The notes below the pieces were generated by a model that was not told the origin of the DNA, did not search any database, and saw only the letters and a list, made by a program, of their open reading frames with translations. Position numbers and translations under genes: made by a program. This document shows positions 20,139 to 33,041 of a DNA stretch of 64,000 nucleotides, piece by piece (the stretch's first letter is position 1; every line of letters starts with the position of its first letter). This DNA comes from Hymenopus coronatus (Eukaryota > Arthropoda > Insecta > Mantodea > Hymenopodidae), in contig CM060900.1 of the NCBI GenBank assembly GCA_030762935.1, positions 369,659,132-369,723,131 on the forward strand, in the 5' to 3' direction.

Positions 20139-23100
20139 TTTAACTGATGCTTCCTTTTCTTCTTTCCCTTTTTTTCTGTTACTTATTAATGAATGCCTTT
20201 GGGAAGAAGCTGGATTCAAGTCTTTAGTATGAGACCGAGTTGTATTTGTGTAAATGACCTTTGAAGCTTGAGTAGATGCTGGAATTTTTATTCTATGTAA
20301 GATTATCCTCACTTCTTTGGTGATTAGCGGATGCACATACTTTTCACTTTTCCTGCTGTTTTTGGATGTACGTTTTGCCAATGGTTTTGGGTGTGATTTT
20401 AAGGTATTAGTTGAAAGGAATGGACATGCAGGAAGATTTGTATGTTTTACTGGAGGAATTTTTCTTCTTGGCACTGTAGTAATTCTTGTTTTCCTTTTAA
20501 CATCTGAACTTGATGCCAATGGTTTTGGATGTATCTTCTTATTTTTATCATCCTCATCAAGAGTATTTGCAGCAGGTTGAGAATTTATGGAAATTCTTAG
20601 TTCTTCAAAACAGTTTATCAGAGTACCTTCAATGCCTAAATCCATTAGATTTGAAATGTAACCACTGTCTATCTGCTCAACTACTACCACTTCATTTGGA
20701 TCATTTAAAACATATGGTGAGCACGGACGGATACTATGACTGGATAGCATTTCAGTATTGGATACTGCCTCCAACTGTCTGGAACCACCCATCTCTGATG
20801 GTGACTCACTCCCTGTAGTTGAAACCAAGAGAGGAGGAGGCGAAGGACTACTTTCTGCTGTTATACGGGCAATATACTCTGGAAGTTCTTCAGTATAATC
20901 TCCAATAGGATCTTCTATTTCTTCATTAATAGTTTCAGATGGTCTTGGACGAAACACATCATATAAGTCCCATGGGTATGAATCAAGATTTTCAGTTACT
21001 GCTTCCTTCTTTGCTAGTACTGATCTTGGAAATTTCCCTAAATAGAGCAAGTCATCATCGTCATCATCATCAGCATAATCCTCATCTATACCAGCATTGG
21101 GTGGAGCAAATCCTCTGAATCCATCTGAATGGGATGCAACAGTAATAGGGTTATTACAACTGACGAGAAGAGCATCTGCTATCGGTTCTTTATTACCTAC
21201 AACCAGTGGTTGTGTAAAAGCCTCAACTACTTCTTCTGCTGTTTCAGATATAAACGTGTTGTGTCTGTCAAAGCCAGTGGAGGGAATATGTGGTGAATCT
21301 TTACAAGAAGGAGCAGATATGGGCCTTTGTTGAGGAGAACTGCTGCTTTGTGACTTATGGAGTTTTGCTTTTTTCCTGCTGATTTCCACACTTGATACTA
21401 ATCTAGGACTACTTTCTGCTGATTTACGGGCAATATACTCTGAAAGTTCTTCAGTATAATCTCCAATAGGATCTTTTATTTCTTCATTAATAGTTTCAGA
21501 TGGTCTTGGACTAACCACATCATGTAAGTCCCATGGGTATGTATCAAGATTTTCAGTTACTGCTTCCTTCTTTGCTAGTACTGATCTTGGAAATGTACCT
21601 AAATAGAGCAAGTCATCATCGTCGTCATCATCATCATAAGCATAATCCTCATCTACACCAGCATTGGGTGGAGCAAATCCTCTGAATCCATCTGAATGGG
21701 ATGCAACAGTAATAGGTTTATTACAACTGATGAGAAGAGCATCTGCTATCGGTTCTTTATCACCTACAACCAGTGGTTGTGTAAAAGCATCCACTTCTAC
21801 TTCTGCTGTTTCAGATATAAACGTGTTGTGTGTGTCAAAGCCAGTGGAGGGAATATATGGTGAATCTTTACAAGAAGGAGCAGATATGGGCCTTTGTTGA
21901 GGAGAACTGCTGCTTTGTGACTTATGGAGTTTTGCTTTTTTCCTGCTGATTTCCACACTTGATACTAATCTAGGACTACTTTCTGCTGATTTACAGGCAA
22001 TATACTCTGAAAGTTCTTCAGTATAATCTCCAATAGGATCTTTTATTTCTTCATTAATAGTTTCAGATGGTCTTGGACTAACCACATCATGTATATCAAG
22101 ATTTTCAGTTACTGCTTCCTTCTTTGCTAGTACTGATCTTGGAAATTTCCCTAAATAGAGCAAGTCATCATCGTCGTCATCATCATCATAAGCATAATCC
22201 TCATCTACACCAGCATTGGGTGGAGCAAATCCTATGAATCCATCTGAATGGGATGCAACAGTAATAGGTTTATTACAACTGATGAGAAGAGCATCTGCTA
22301 TCGGTTCTTTATCACCTACAACCAGTGGTTGTGTAAAAGCATCCACTTCTACTTCTGCTGTTTCAGATATAAACGTGTTGTGTGTGTCAAAGCCAGTGGA
22401 GGGAATATATGGTGAATCTTTAAAAGAAGGAGCAGATATGGGCCTTTGTTGAGGAGAACTGCTGCTTTGTGACTTATGGAGTTTTGCTTTTTTCCTGCTG
22501 ATTTCCACACTTGATACTAATCTGCACGGAAGTGCATTCACATTTTTCTGAACTCCACACATTACATCATCATTTATCTGTTCTGTGCTTGTTAAGATGC
22601 TTTTTGCATTAAAGCTGGTAGTAGAGGTTTGAAGATCTGGAGCAGAAGGGCTAGGTGAAATATTCTCTTTTATTCTCTTCTGTTTCTTAGTGCCTGGCGA
22701 ACTGTGAATTTTTTGAGTCCTTCTTTTCTTAGTGGTGGGTGAATCTTCTCTGTTTCTGGGGTTTATTATCTCTTTATTTCCTCTTATTGGTAATGTTCTT
22801 GGTTGATTTCTGTGCTCAGTTTCAGATTTTGTACCTTTACTCACTTTTTTTTTATCCAGAGCATGCGCTCTCCTGGGTAGTAAAAACTGAGCAGCTTCAA
22901 CTTTAGGAGAACAGATAGACAGTGACATTACCTTAGGGACACTTTGATTTCGATCTGCAGGTGATTTAGGAGGTACGGAAGAGAGAGCATGTTCTTTCCG
23001 AGGTACTAAGAACTGGCCGGCATCTATCCTTGGAATACATATGGTCAGTGTTTTAGTAATATGTGGCAAAGAGAGTGCCTTATGAACATTAGTGTTTAGA

Positions 23101-23198
23101 TCTGGAGTGGATGTGGGAGGAATGTGAGTTTGGGAGATATTCATGGCAGATGTGCATTTAGCTGATAATCCTGGTTGAAGATCCACCTTCCTAGTCAT
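20136..23198 (-). CDS. Large internal exon, 1,021 codons, three ~187-residue tandem repeats
   Basis: The open frame extends a little beyond both ends, but splice signals bound it. TTGTGTTTTCAG immediately precedes the ATG at 23198, and AAAAGG|GTAAGA ends it at 20136. The segment is 3,063 nt, a multiple of three, so a phase-0 exon. I do not recognise the protein. Residues about 45-130 contain two copies of a motif like SICxPxxxAxQFLxPRxxHAL. About 135-185 is Lys/Arg-rich with nuclear-signal-like KKRRTQK and KKQKRIKE. About 226-785 holds three tandem repeats, each with RLVSSVEISRKKAKLHKSQS, an FIGFAPPNAG-like block, a run of 6-8 Asp before LLYLG, and SETINEEIxDPIGDYTEEL. The C-terminus is basic and disordered-looking. 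It is probably an intrinsically disordered nuclear protein. The ATG could be an internal Met rather than the start. Confidence 0.72.
20845..21405 (-). repeat. In-frame tandem repeat, unit 3 of the protein (561 bp)
   Basis: Encodes 187 residues. It is the most diverged of the three units, with several substitutions and a shorter Asp run. Confidence 0.9.
21406..21972 (-). repeat. In-frame tandem repeat, unit 2 of the protein (567 bp)
   Basis: Encodes 189 residues. It is nearly identical in DNA to the unit at 21973-22524, with only a handful of differences visible. Confidence 0.92.
21973..22524 (-). repeat. In-frame tandem repeat, unit 1 of the protein (552 bp)
   Basis: Encodes 184 residues. 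It lacks 15 nt relative to unit 2 (five residues around YPWDL), so the frame is kept. Confidence 0.92.
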
Positions 23199-23215
23199 CT
23201 GAAAACACAAGCGAA
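23199..23215 (-). promoter_or_regulatory. Candidate splice acceptor of the large exon
   Basis: CGCTTGTGTTTTCAG read on the minus strand: pyrimidine-rich tract and AG directly before ATGACT. Confidence 0.6.
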
Positions 23216-25380
23216 TTATGTTTAAACTTAGGTAGGTCTTGTAATATTAGGTATCCCATGATGGAATTTATAACAGAGATTCTGCACTTTCCAGTGCAGA
23301 GATTCTCATTTGTTGCTGGGAGGAGGAGAGAAAAAAGGTTATAAAATAAGACACATTGTGGTTTAGCATATTGCCATCTGAATGTTGTGAGAGGGGTAGA
23401 GAGGAGGAAATATACATATTACCATTTTTCAAAGCAATCGCTGAACAAACTGGTACAAAAGCCTACAAAAAATATCATGCCCTTACAGCAACAGATGGAA
23501 CTCATAATCAGACTCTTCACTGGCCTGAATGCTCCTATGCATTATAATGACTGCCAGCCTAATAAAATTACAAATGAATTGTGAAATATGGTTGAGAATG
23601 TGGTAGTGAAATTGAATATGCCTAAATTTCATTATAATTTGTCATCCTTTCCTTGATGCATATTTCAACCACAACTGCTACCACCACAATTGCTGCTGCT
23701 ATGTTCTTACCATCTCTTCCTTTCCTAACCATTTCATAAACAAAAACAAAGAATAGGAAAGGTTTGTTTGCCAAAAATTTAATAGGTGTAACACAGAACA
23801 GGGATAGAAGTTGATATCAGTGGCAAGCTTCTGTAGTCTTTAACATTTTATTTGGCAATATACATCATATTAAATGAGCCCAAAATCCACTACATGACAA
23901 TTACCTGACACTTTTATGTTGCCCAGAATTTTCATGCATTGCAATTTAAAGTTTATAAATGCTCTAACTCCAAGCATTTGTTTTTGAGATACAATATTGA
24001 TACTTGAGTCATCAGTTTGTCTCATAATAAGGGATTACCCTAAAACTAAGCCGTGTCAAGGAAACTCATTTAATATGTTATTCAAGCTCTGCTTCTATTA
24101 GAAAGCAGAGGTATTACGACTACATCACAGAGATGAGCATCACGCAGTGTAATAAAGTATTTCAAATTCTGGGTACAGAACTGAGGAGTCTGAACCATTA
24201 TTGAACATTACTCAATGGCTTCAAGTTCCAAACCAATTGACAACATCCATGCTTATGGCATTATTTTTGGGCACCTTCAATAAACGCCCTATTTTTACTG
24301 GAATATTATGATTACACTATGCTTATGATTAATTTATGCATATCCTTGGATGTATAAAACACTATGATTTTTAAACGAGGCTATTATGGCTTGAAATGGG
24401 GTACTTTTGCTTTTACTTTTAACTGAAATAATGGATACAGTTTGTTGACAAAATACATCAAAGTAACATCAGAGACTGTGAACTTGTCTCAAAGTAATTT
24501 GGGAATAGGAAATGTACTTTCTATTGTTCAAATTTGAAGTTATGGTTATAAGTGTGTAAAGTGCTGGTACACCATTTGCTAATGACAATGCTATACACAA
24601 TCATAGCATTTGATAGGGAACAGAGGTTTCAGTGCATATTTCTTTGGTGCAATAATTATGAACACAGACCAGAAGTTAGACAAAAACAGTTTCTATTTGG
24701 GTGGATATTTTAAAATGTTAAATAGAGAGAAATATTTCCATACATTTAGGGACAATAAAGCCATTTATTTTGCCTTTTATGGCAATTTTGACTACTAATG
24801 CCTATTTTAAGGTAAAAAGCCTTTTTGTATCCGTTTTGGATAGTTATGGCTTTTTGTCTGTGATTATTTGCACATTTTAAATTACACAAAAAAGAATTTT
24901 AATGTATGACAGTGAAAAAAATACTTCCAAAAATAATGAAATGGCATATTTACAACACAAAAATATTTGAAGCTCTTATTCACAATTCATATGCATTTTA
25001 TTGTTTTCCAGAAGTCAAAATATTACCTTTTCAAACAATTCAGTCAAGTTCTTTAAATAGCAGTACCTCTCAAGTCTTGGGAACTGCATTACTCATATCT
25101 TCTTTTGGTACTAGTATTGCTGGGAAGAACTGAAGGTCTCATGCAGGTGTGAATGGAGAGGAGAACATGCTAGACAAGTTTTTTGCCATTTATTTTGTTT
25201 GCTTTAAAAGTTGGATGCTTTAAAAGTGAACATGGTGCAGTCCAGTGTTGCATACAATTGTACTAATCAGACAAATGATTCTAAGATCATTTTCCATTAT
25301 TAAGAATAAATTGTAACACTTGTGGAGTGTGTTCCAAAATAACTCTGTTTGTTCTTATGGTTTCCTTATTTGTTAGGCAA
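23216..25380. other. No gene seen
   Basis: AT-rich, about 2.2 kb. Short frames at 23356-23584, 24610-24798 and 24906-25133 show no domain. Likely intron or intergenic. Confidence 0.5.
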
Positions 25381-25385
25381 ATGTT

Positions 25386-25399
25386 CCCCCCCCCCCCCC
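25386..25399. repeat. poly(C) run
   Basis: About 13 consecutive C. Confidence 0.9.
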
Positions 25400-27370
25400 A
25401 AGACAGAAACCAGAACTACTGAGAGCTGCTCCAAGACTTGGCAAATTTGTGTCATTCAAATACCACAAACCATTTGTATTTTATGGAAAATTTTTGCTCC
25501 AAATGTACAACAGATGCTAGAACCAAATGCAGTTCCGTTGTTATTTTGATTTCCTATTCATCTGACAGAGATAATGCAAACACTAATATAATTCTTGCAA
25601 ATATTTTTTTGCTCATTAGAATTCCAATTAGTGCTAAAATATTCAATTCAATGACACATGTTTTCCTGGTACAAAAAATTATACAGAAATCTCAATTCAT
25701 TTCTTCCAATTTCAATATTCTATGCCAAAATTTCAATGCCCTTTCCATAATCTTTCCCTTACTTGCCACTCTACCCAGCTCTATTTATGCTACCTGCCTA
25801 ACAGTTGCATTTGGTAACCCCAGTATTTCTTCGCAAAATTTCCTATGCACCTCATCTATGCCTTCCCATCCTCCTCCTAATCCCCATACTTCTATCCCAT
25901 ATAGCATTTTTGCCTCAACCACCATATTGTACACTTTTTCTAACCATCTTATATTTATATTAGGTGCTTTGTATTTGCAACTTCTAATAGCTGATAAAGC
26001 TCCTTTTCCTTTTGCCAATGCAAATTTCTTTTGCTTTTCCCAATTGCCACCACTATCAATTTTAACTCCTAGATAAATACATTCTCTCACTACCCTGTAC
26101 TCCTTTTCATTCTCATTCTTCTATTTTTCATACTTGCTCAATTTTCCCCCTTTTTTGAACACTACAATCTGCGTCTTGTCCTGGTTCACTTTTAAACTCC
26201 ACTCTTTACAGTAATTATTTAATGTTTGCAAGGATTGTTTCAAGCCATTCACTGTAGTTGCACCTATAACTAGATCATCTGCAAACAGTAATCCTGGAAT
26301 CTGAATATTATTAATTACTGGCATCGAGTTATTATTTCTCCCAATTTCTGTTAATACATCATCTATATATATAAATTGAATAGGACTGGACTTAACTTAC
26401 ATCCCTGTCTAAGGCCTTTCTCTTGTTGGATTTCTCTTGTTACAACCCCTTCCTCCACTCTTATACAAAAAGTATTTTCCTTATGTAATGCTCTAAGGGT
26501 GTCCACCATTTGTTTACTCACTCCTTTAGTCAACAACTTATGCCACAGCAATTGAAGCTCTATCCTATCGTATGCTTTCTCTAAATCCACAAAAGCCATA
26601 TTTAACTTTCCTCTTTTGTCTTTCAAGTATTTATCTACCAGTGTTTTTATAATAATCAAATTATCAACTGTCCTCCTCCCTTTTCTAAAGCCCATCTGAA
26701 GTTCCGAGAGGATATTATATTCTTCAACCCATGTTTGTATCCTGCTTGCCATAATACCAGTAAAAATTTTTCCTACATTTGATAATAATGCAATGCCTCT
26801 ATAGTTGTTTGGTTTGTCAACACTACCCTTGCCTTTGTATATTGGATGTATGATTGCTTTCCTCCACTTATCTGGTATATAACCCTTCACCTTAATTGTG
26901 TTAAATAAGTCTACTAAAACCTTAACTCTGCTTATTTCAGTGCACCATTCCTTAAGGAACTCTGCTGGGATTCCATCTATTCCCGTTGCTTTATTTCTCT
27001 TCATTATTTTCACCTGTTGAATTATTTCTTCACTTCTTATTATATCATCGAGTATATCTACATAGTTATTACCTATTTCCCAATTTCCTATCTCATTTTT
27101 ACTCTTTTTCTCCCCATACAAATTTTTAAAATATTCCATCCATTCTCCTGGTTTTATACTTGGTTTTGTTACATATTTATTATACATTGATTTCATAACC
27201 TTCCATATCTCATTTGCATTATTCGTATCAAATTACTTTCATATTTTTTCGTCCAGCTTGTTTTCTTTTGTTCCAGTAATGAATTATATAAATCCCTCCC
27301 TTGCATATACTCTTTCTTTAATTCTATGTATCCTAATTCCCTCCACTTTATGAGCAGCTGTTTGACTTGT
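25400..27370 (-). mobile_element. LINE-A, second copy, reverse transcriptase largely preserved
   Basis: Three consecutive minus-strand frames carry a nearly complete non-LTR reverse transcriptase. The frame 27196-26363 has KAIIHPIYKGKGS, NNYRGIALLS, motif A (FVDLEKAYDRI) and motif B (GLRQGCKLSPVLFNLYI). After a short frameshift, 26324-26121 has motif C (LLFADDLVI) and motif D (LKVNQDKTQ). After one stop, 26090-25785 carries the thumb/connection tail (CIYLGVKID, KMLYGIEVWG). Upstream to 27370 the frame reads QLLIKWRELGYIELKKEY, so more of the protein preceded. No apurinic endonuclease domain is visible, indicating 5' truncation. The catalytic FADD is intact but the frame is not. It is the same family as the relic at 3.2-10.05 kb; clade undetermined. 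Confidence 0.9.
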
Positions 27371-27690
27371 CAACTTTTATATAAACATCAGTTATAATAC
27401 AGCAAAATCTTACAGCAGTGCACCGCACAAGAAAATTCACTTCACATATTACCCCGAGAATACTTTTAAAATGGTAAAACATTATTAACTCGAGTTATCT
27501 TGTGTACATTTGAATCTTCTTTCCCTATGGTTTTATCCTGAGAATTCTTGTCCAGAACACACTAATTTAGCATACACCACTAGATAGAATGACTATCTTT
27601 GTGCTCCATGCTATCTAGTGCGTTACCTTTACACCGGGTGGGAGTATATGAGACAATTTAGTGCCTTCTGCAGAAACATTCTGTTGCATA
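27371..27690. other. No gene seen; short perfect inverted repeat
   Basis: Contains CACTAGATAG near 27578 and its complement CTATCTAGTG near 27610. It may belong to the 5' flank of the piggyBac element. Confidence 0.4.
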
Positions 27691-28610
27691 TTCACCATTT
27701 CTATTTGTGAGATGTGCTCGTCTTGTAATGCTCACAATGTCAAGTAACAGTGATTCTGATAGTGTTTCTCTTGAGGAATCTGGCAGTTAAAGTTCAGGTG
27801 AATTACTAGAAAGTAATACTGATTTGAGATACAAGTAATTCTGTGGATTTAAACGCAGCAAGTCAATGGGTGCAACTGCATTCTGCAGTGAGGAGCCTTC
27901 GTGAGTAGACGTGTCTACAGGAGTTTCACATCACAGCAACTTTTGGTGCTTATTAGTGCCAATAGCAGTAATTAGCAATCTGTAGTCTGTAATCCACGGC
28001 ACTTTTTAGCGCCATAAGATACAAGCATCGAGACACCAACCAAGAAAACTCCAGTCTCCAGCCTTCGGCAACAGAACATCTAGTCTCTGATTGGTAGGCC
28101 GCCACTTTAGGAAGCGACCCATTGGGCAGTTTTGGGCATGCCAGCCAATACAGAACCAGCAAGCGTACTTCCATCTCAACGGAAATATAGACAGCAGGCA
28201 GACGAACAAGGCCACAGCCTCGGGCCTGGTCCCTCTCTGGGTGGGTGGCCACTCAGGTAGGTAAGCCAGCCCGCGCCGGCTGCACAGAGGGAAACACCCT
28301 GCCCACATTACTTTGACACAGACAAAAACGCTTGCATAAGACTACATCTTTTATATCACACGGGTAAATCTGCGAGAAAAGTGGATAGGTACCATGGTGA
28401 TTTGCCCCCGCCCGAGTACACTCGGGCGACTAGTTCCTGCTCCTGGCAAGGCCACAGCCACCTTTCCTCCGGTTAGGTAAGGCGCATTTCAGTGTCTGGC
28501 CCTCTGTTTCAGCACACTAAAGTGCACTTACTGCCTATAGGTGAGTGGTGTCTTAGGTTAGCTTTGAGTGTGCAGTACACGTGTACCTTCCCTAACCCTC
28601 TCCCCCAAAC

Positions 28611-29815
28611 ATGAAGCCAGCTCCCCGTATCAAGGCATCCAAAAGCCCTGCCAGCAAGGAGCATAAGCCTATTCCAAGAACCAGATCTGGTATCACCACC
28701 AAGGGTGCAGCCCAGGCCTCCGGGTCCGGCAGCAGCAGAAAGACAACAAAGATCCGCCAACGCAGAAGCAGAAAGGGGACTTCAACCCGTTCAATCTCAA
28801 CTGAATCCTCTGACAGTGGCAGATCTCGAGAGCGATCTCCTATCCACTTACACAAATCATCTGAACAGGCTTTCTCTGACTGCGACAGTGATGTCAAGGA
28901 TCTTTCCACCTATTCGGACTAGACTTTGGTCTACTCCCACCACCCCTCCATTATGGGTCCTCCGAGGTCAGCGATGACTTCATCATAGTAGGCAAGAAGG
29001 GGAAGTCAGTGGCTCTCGCACCACCAGACCATAGACCATTGCAGATACCAGCAGCTCTGCCACTGGCAGACAGAAGAGGTATCACATACCCCCATCATTG
29101 TGGACTCCTTCCAGAGGATGGTGGGTTTCCTTCGAGTGCTCAGTGATGCGGAGGAAGAGCAAAGACACCAGAGGACTAAACGTACCTATTGAGCGAGCTA
29201 GAAAAGAGAAACATTTGCCACTTTAGCTTTGGCCTTGATAAGACCAGAGACCTTAAGCCTGCCATATGGGGCCTAGTGATGGATATGTCTAACAAGGAGA
29301 TCGAAGAGGACCTCATCTGCCAGGGAATAACCCCCAGATTGGTGAAGCAACTCACCAAACCCGCTCCAGCCACACAGCAGCCCATAAAAATCCCCATCCC
29401 CCACTTCCTAGTAATAGTGGAGCAGGTTAACGATCCAAGATAGATTGTGTAACATAGATCTGTTATCTCCGGGTTTCAGTAGAAGCCTCCTGAAACCCTC
29501 CTGGCAGTCCAGCTCAGTGCCATCACTGCTTGGGTTTCAATCACTCAAGCACATATTGTCACCGAATACTGTGTTGCCTTCAGTGTGGTGACAAGCATCC
29601 CAAACGGACCTGCCCGTGCTCCTTAGAAGATGAGCTCACATGTGCCAACTGCGGGGGAAAGCACATTGCCTGCTATGGAGGATGCACTGCACGGCTCAGT
29701 CATCGAGTCAATAAGACCCAGTCCCCCGAGCCACAGCCACAGCAAACCAGTCAACAACTAGCAGCCCCCCCCCCCCAAGAAGGGTGGAGAACCAGAGGAC
29801 ACCATCCGTGATCCA
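28611..29815 (+). pseudogene. Jockey-clade ORF1 (gag-like nucleic-acid-binding protein), broken
   Basis: The N-terminus is Ser/Lys/Arg-rich (frame 28611-28922). It then shifts frame through SDDFIIVGKKGK near 28965. The block at 29189-29443 resembles the Pre-C2HC region of jockey gag proteins. At about 29510-29690 three zinc knuckles follow one another: CHHCLGFNHSSTYC (CX2CX4HX4C), CLQCGDKHPKRTC (CX2CX3HX4C) and CANCGGKHIACYGGC (CX2CX3HX6C). This triple arrangement is characteristic of jockey/I-type ORF1 proteins, which coat the element RNA. At least three frameshifts or stops break the frame. Confidence 0.85.
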
Positions 29816-30322
29816 GCGCCCCAAAGCTAGACCACCACTGAGGCAGGAGCCCCCTGCACATCGGGAGGTACCCAAACAGGCTTCAACACCAGCACCACTA
29901 GGCGCCTTATAAGTGTATAGGGTCTCTGGGAGGGGAGTAAAACAAAACATCCCCACAAAGTTCAATGAACAGCCGGCAAAACACAACCCAGCCTGAAGAG
30001 GCAAAGGGTGGATCGCGAGTCCGATTCTGACCTGGAGGTGCCGCGGCAGCTGGTCCAATACTGGAACTGGGGCGCATCTCCCATGAGGAGTGGCCATTGG
30101 TGGATGCTCCGGCTCTTCAACACACTTTCACTCTACCCCAACGCCGCCATATCTGCTGTTTAGTTCTCGGATCTACTGGGGTGGCTTCAACAACTATTGT
30201 TGAACACGCTGAGAGAGTAAGGGACCTCTTCTGATACTTCCAGGCAACCAATCCCACCAGCAAGGCAATGATCATCTTTGAGGGCCTTGCCTTTTCGCTC
30301 AGCCTCACAACATTGACCCAGA

Positions 30323-33041
30323 ATGGCAGATGGAACTAGGTCTTGTACCTCCTTCCGATTCGTCTTTTGGAATGCCAAAGGCATGAGGGATAAAAGAGAT
30401 GAGCTTCAGTATTCTACCGCCCAATATGCGCTGAACCTCATACTAGTTTCAGAATCACATTTGTGTCCTGACATACCTTTCCGCTTACCTAGCTATGCTT
30501 GCCACCGCAGTGACCAGGTGCCCCACCCTGTTGGTGGCACAGTGGTCTTTGTGAGGCAAGGTGTGGTCCACTCACCTATCCCTTACTTCCTCCCTGCAAG
30601 CCCTTGAGGCGATGGCAGTGTGTGCCGAACTCAGAGGAACGGAGGTAGTAATAGCCTCTGTTTACCATCCGCCTGGTAGGCCGTTCATATCTCATGGTTA
30701 CCATTCCCTCTTCACCCTCCATCCTTGCGTGATCCTTGCCGGGATCTTTAATGTCAAACATCAGCGTTGGCATTCAGGCAATGCAATTATTTGTATGATA
30801 GATAGGGATCCCTAGCTAAGAGTTCTGGGCCCCTGGCAAACTGCACACCATGTACATGGTTGAGGACTACCATCTGTCATCGACTCTGTGATCATAAAGC
30901 ACTTCCACTTTCATCTGATGCTCACCTCGCTCACAGCACTTCATTCCAACCACAATCCTGTGTTGGTAGAAATCAACACCAGGATTGACAGTCATGACTT
31001 CTCAGGTCACTCCAGAGAAATCACCTGGGAATGTGTAAAGGATTGCCTTAGCGCATCAAAACCACCCAGTCCTAGAATCACTGACATACCCACCTTCGAG
31101 ACAGCAGTCCAAACCTTCACTAACACAGTGGTAAGGAAGGTTCATATCCTCACCATCAGAAACCCCCTCCTCCCTTCCTCCCAACCAGAGGTCCTACCTT
31201 TAGACCTGGAACTCCTCATCTGCTGACACTGGGCAGCCTGCAGATTATTCCAGTGAAACCAGATGTGTCACAATCAATATCTTCTATGGTGCCTCCATCG
31301 AGAGGTCCATGTCTGACTACATGCGCACTGAGTGCATGCGTGGGAGGCCAGAATGGCAGTGCAAGATCTGGAGGGTGGCAATGTCTGCAGAATTGCAGAA
31401 AGCATCCGAAGCCAACGAAATCAGTACCACTCCCCACTTTAAGGCAACCCAGGGCTTGTATATGAACCACAAACCAAAGCAAATGTGCTTGCAAACTACA
31501 TAGAGGACTAGAGAGGACACCCAGGATGAAATCTTCACCGCCCATATTAATGAGGAAGTTGACTGCCACCTGCAGCTTCAGCTTGATGAAGCAGAGTATC
31601 CCATCTCAATCATCTGCCCTAGTGAAGTCCAATGCACACTCTGGCATCTCAACAACAAAAAGGCTTGTGGGCAGGATGGGCTGACAAACGCCATGCTGAA
31701 CAACCTTCCCTTCAGAGCAGAGCTGTTCCTCACTAAACTATTCAACATGTCTCACCATGGGCCACTTCCCACGTGAGTGGAGATTGGCATGGATGGTATG
31801 CATTTTGAAGCCTGGCATGAACCCTACACTTCCTTCTAACTACTGCACCATCAGCCTTCTTCCAAACCTCTCGAAAGTCTTTGAGAGGTTAGTACTTCAC
31901 CGCTTTTCGCCGCAGTTGAAGCTATTCCACTCCATCAGTTCAGAGTTTGTCCTGGACACTCGACCATGCAACAGCTCATGCGAGTAGTGGAGGCTGCTGC
32001 ACTGGGTTTCCAGGATGAGGCCTTCACACCAGCAGTGTCTTTGGATGTGAGAAGGCGTTCTCAACCATCTGACATGAGGGACTCCTATATAAACTTATCC
32101 AGATTGACCTACACTGCTTCCTACACCAATATTCCTAATAGTGGTTGCGGGGTAAACATGTACAAAAAATTCCTACAAGGCGGAGTCCCCAAAGCCTCTG
32201 TGTTATCACCCACCTTGTTTAGCCTCTTCATGGCAGACTTTCCTACAGTGCAGGGTGTCAGCATGGCGCAGTTTGCTGAGTTCCTGCTCCACCGCACAGA
32301 CAGGAACTTACGCAGAGCCTTCAACCCTACCCAGACACACCTCCGTCTCATCTAGGACTGGTGCAGTGTAGCAGATGTCCATTAATCCGGGCAAAAGTCA
32401 TGCTGTTCTGTTTACCAAAGAACTCCCCCCCCCCCCCATGCAGGCCAGATAACCAACTTCTCCTACCAGGACCAAATGATAGTGTCGGGAAATTCCATCT
32501 GATACCTAGGCATCACTCTCGACAAGGGCCCAACTTTTTGTGAACATGTGCGGGGAGCATCAGACAGAGCGGAGGGGGCTTTGGTCACCCATTGCCCTGT
32601 TATGGCCTCCCAAATGCCGATCCACTTAAAGTTACATCTTTTCAAAGTGCTCATAGTATATCTGATGCTCTATGCCTGCGAAGTGTGGGGCAGGGCAGCA
32701 GACTCCTGGCTTCTCTGGTTACAGTGGATATAGAATAGAGGACTCCAGTCAATCTATTCTGTATGTCAACATTTCCCAGTGAGGCTGCTATATGAAGCTT
32801 CGGCCCTCCCATATGAGGAGGATGTAATTAAGTACCGGCTCAAAACTTCTATGCTAGATTGGATAAACATGAGAACTCACTTGTCAGATCGCTGGAGGAC
32901 TACTTACCAACTGAACGCCGATACAGGCAGTATCGAGTTCCGTACATGGCTTGCGGGCACCTCCAGGGCTTCAAGCCAACCAACAACAAATTAGCTGAGC
33001 TAAGTACTCCCCCCTCTCAACCTTGGGAGTGGTCAATCTAA
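30323..33041 (+). pseudogene. Jockey-clade ORF2: APE endonuclease plus reverse transcriptase, broken
   Basis: Starts near 30323. The apurinic-type endonuclease is seen as FRFVFWNAKGMRDKRDEL, SESHLCP, GGTVVFVRQG, and, after a frameshift, VIASVYHPPGRP and CVILAGIFNVKHQRWHS, where the family has GDFNAKH. The change of GD to GI removes a conserved catalytic Asp. Reverse transcriptase remnants follow: NNKKACGQDGLTNAML near 31660, LKPGMNPTLPSNYCTISLLP near 31810 and VCPGHSTMQQL near 31950. FLQGGVPKASVLSPTLFSLF (motif B) lies near 32175 and MAQFAEFL where YADD should be. Multiple frameshifts; inactive. Target-primed reverse transcription is the family's mechanism. Confidence 0.85.

Noticed and set aside
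20317..22452. Plus-strand frames opposite the large exon, including three similar 78-residue ones
   Set aside because: Antisense shadows of the tandem repeat units.
28409..28428. CGCCCGAGT/ACTCGGGCG inverted repeat as a regulatory site
   Set aside because: Lies in the presumed jockey 5' untranslated region; one short palindrome without a second copy is not enough.
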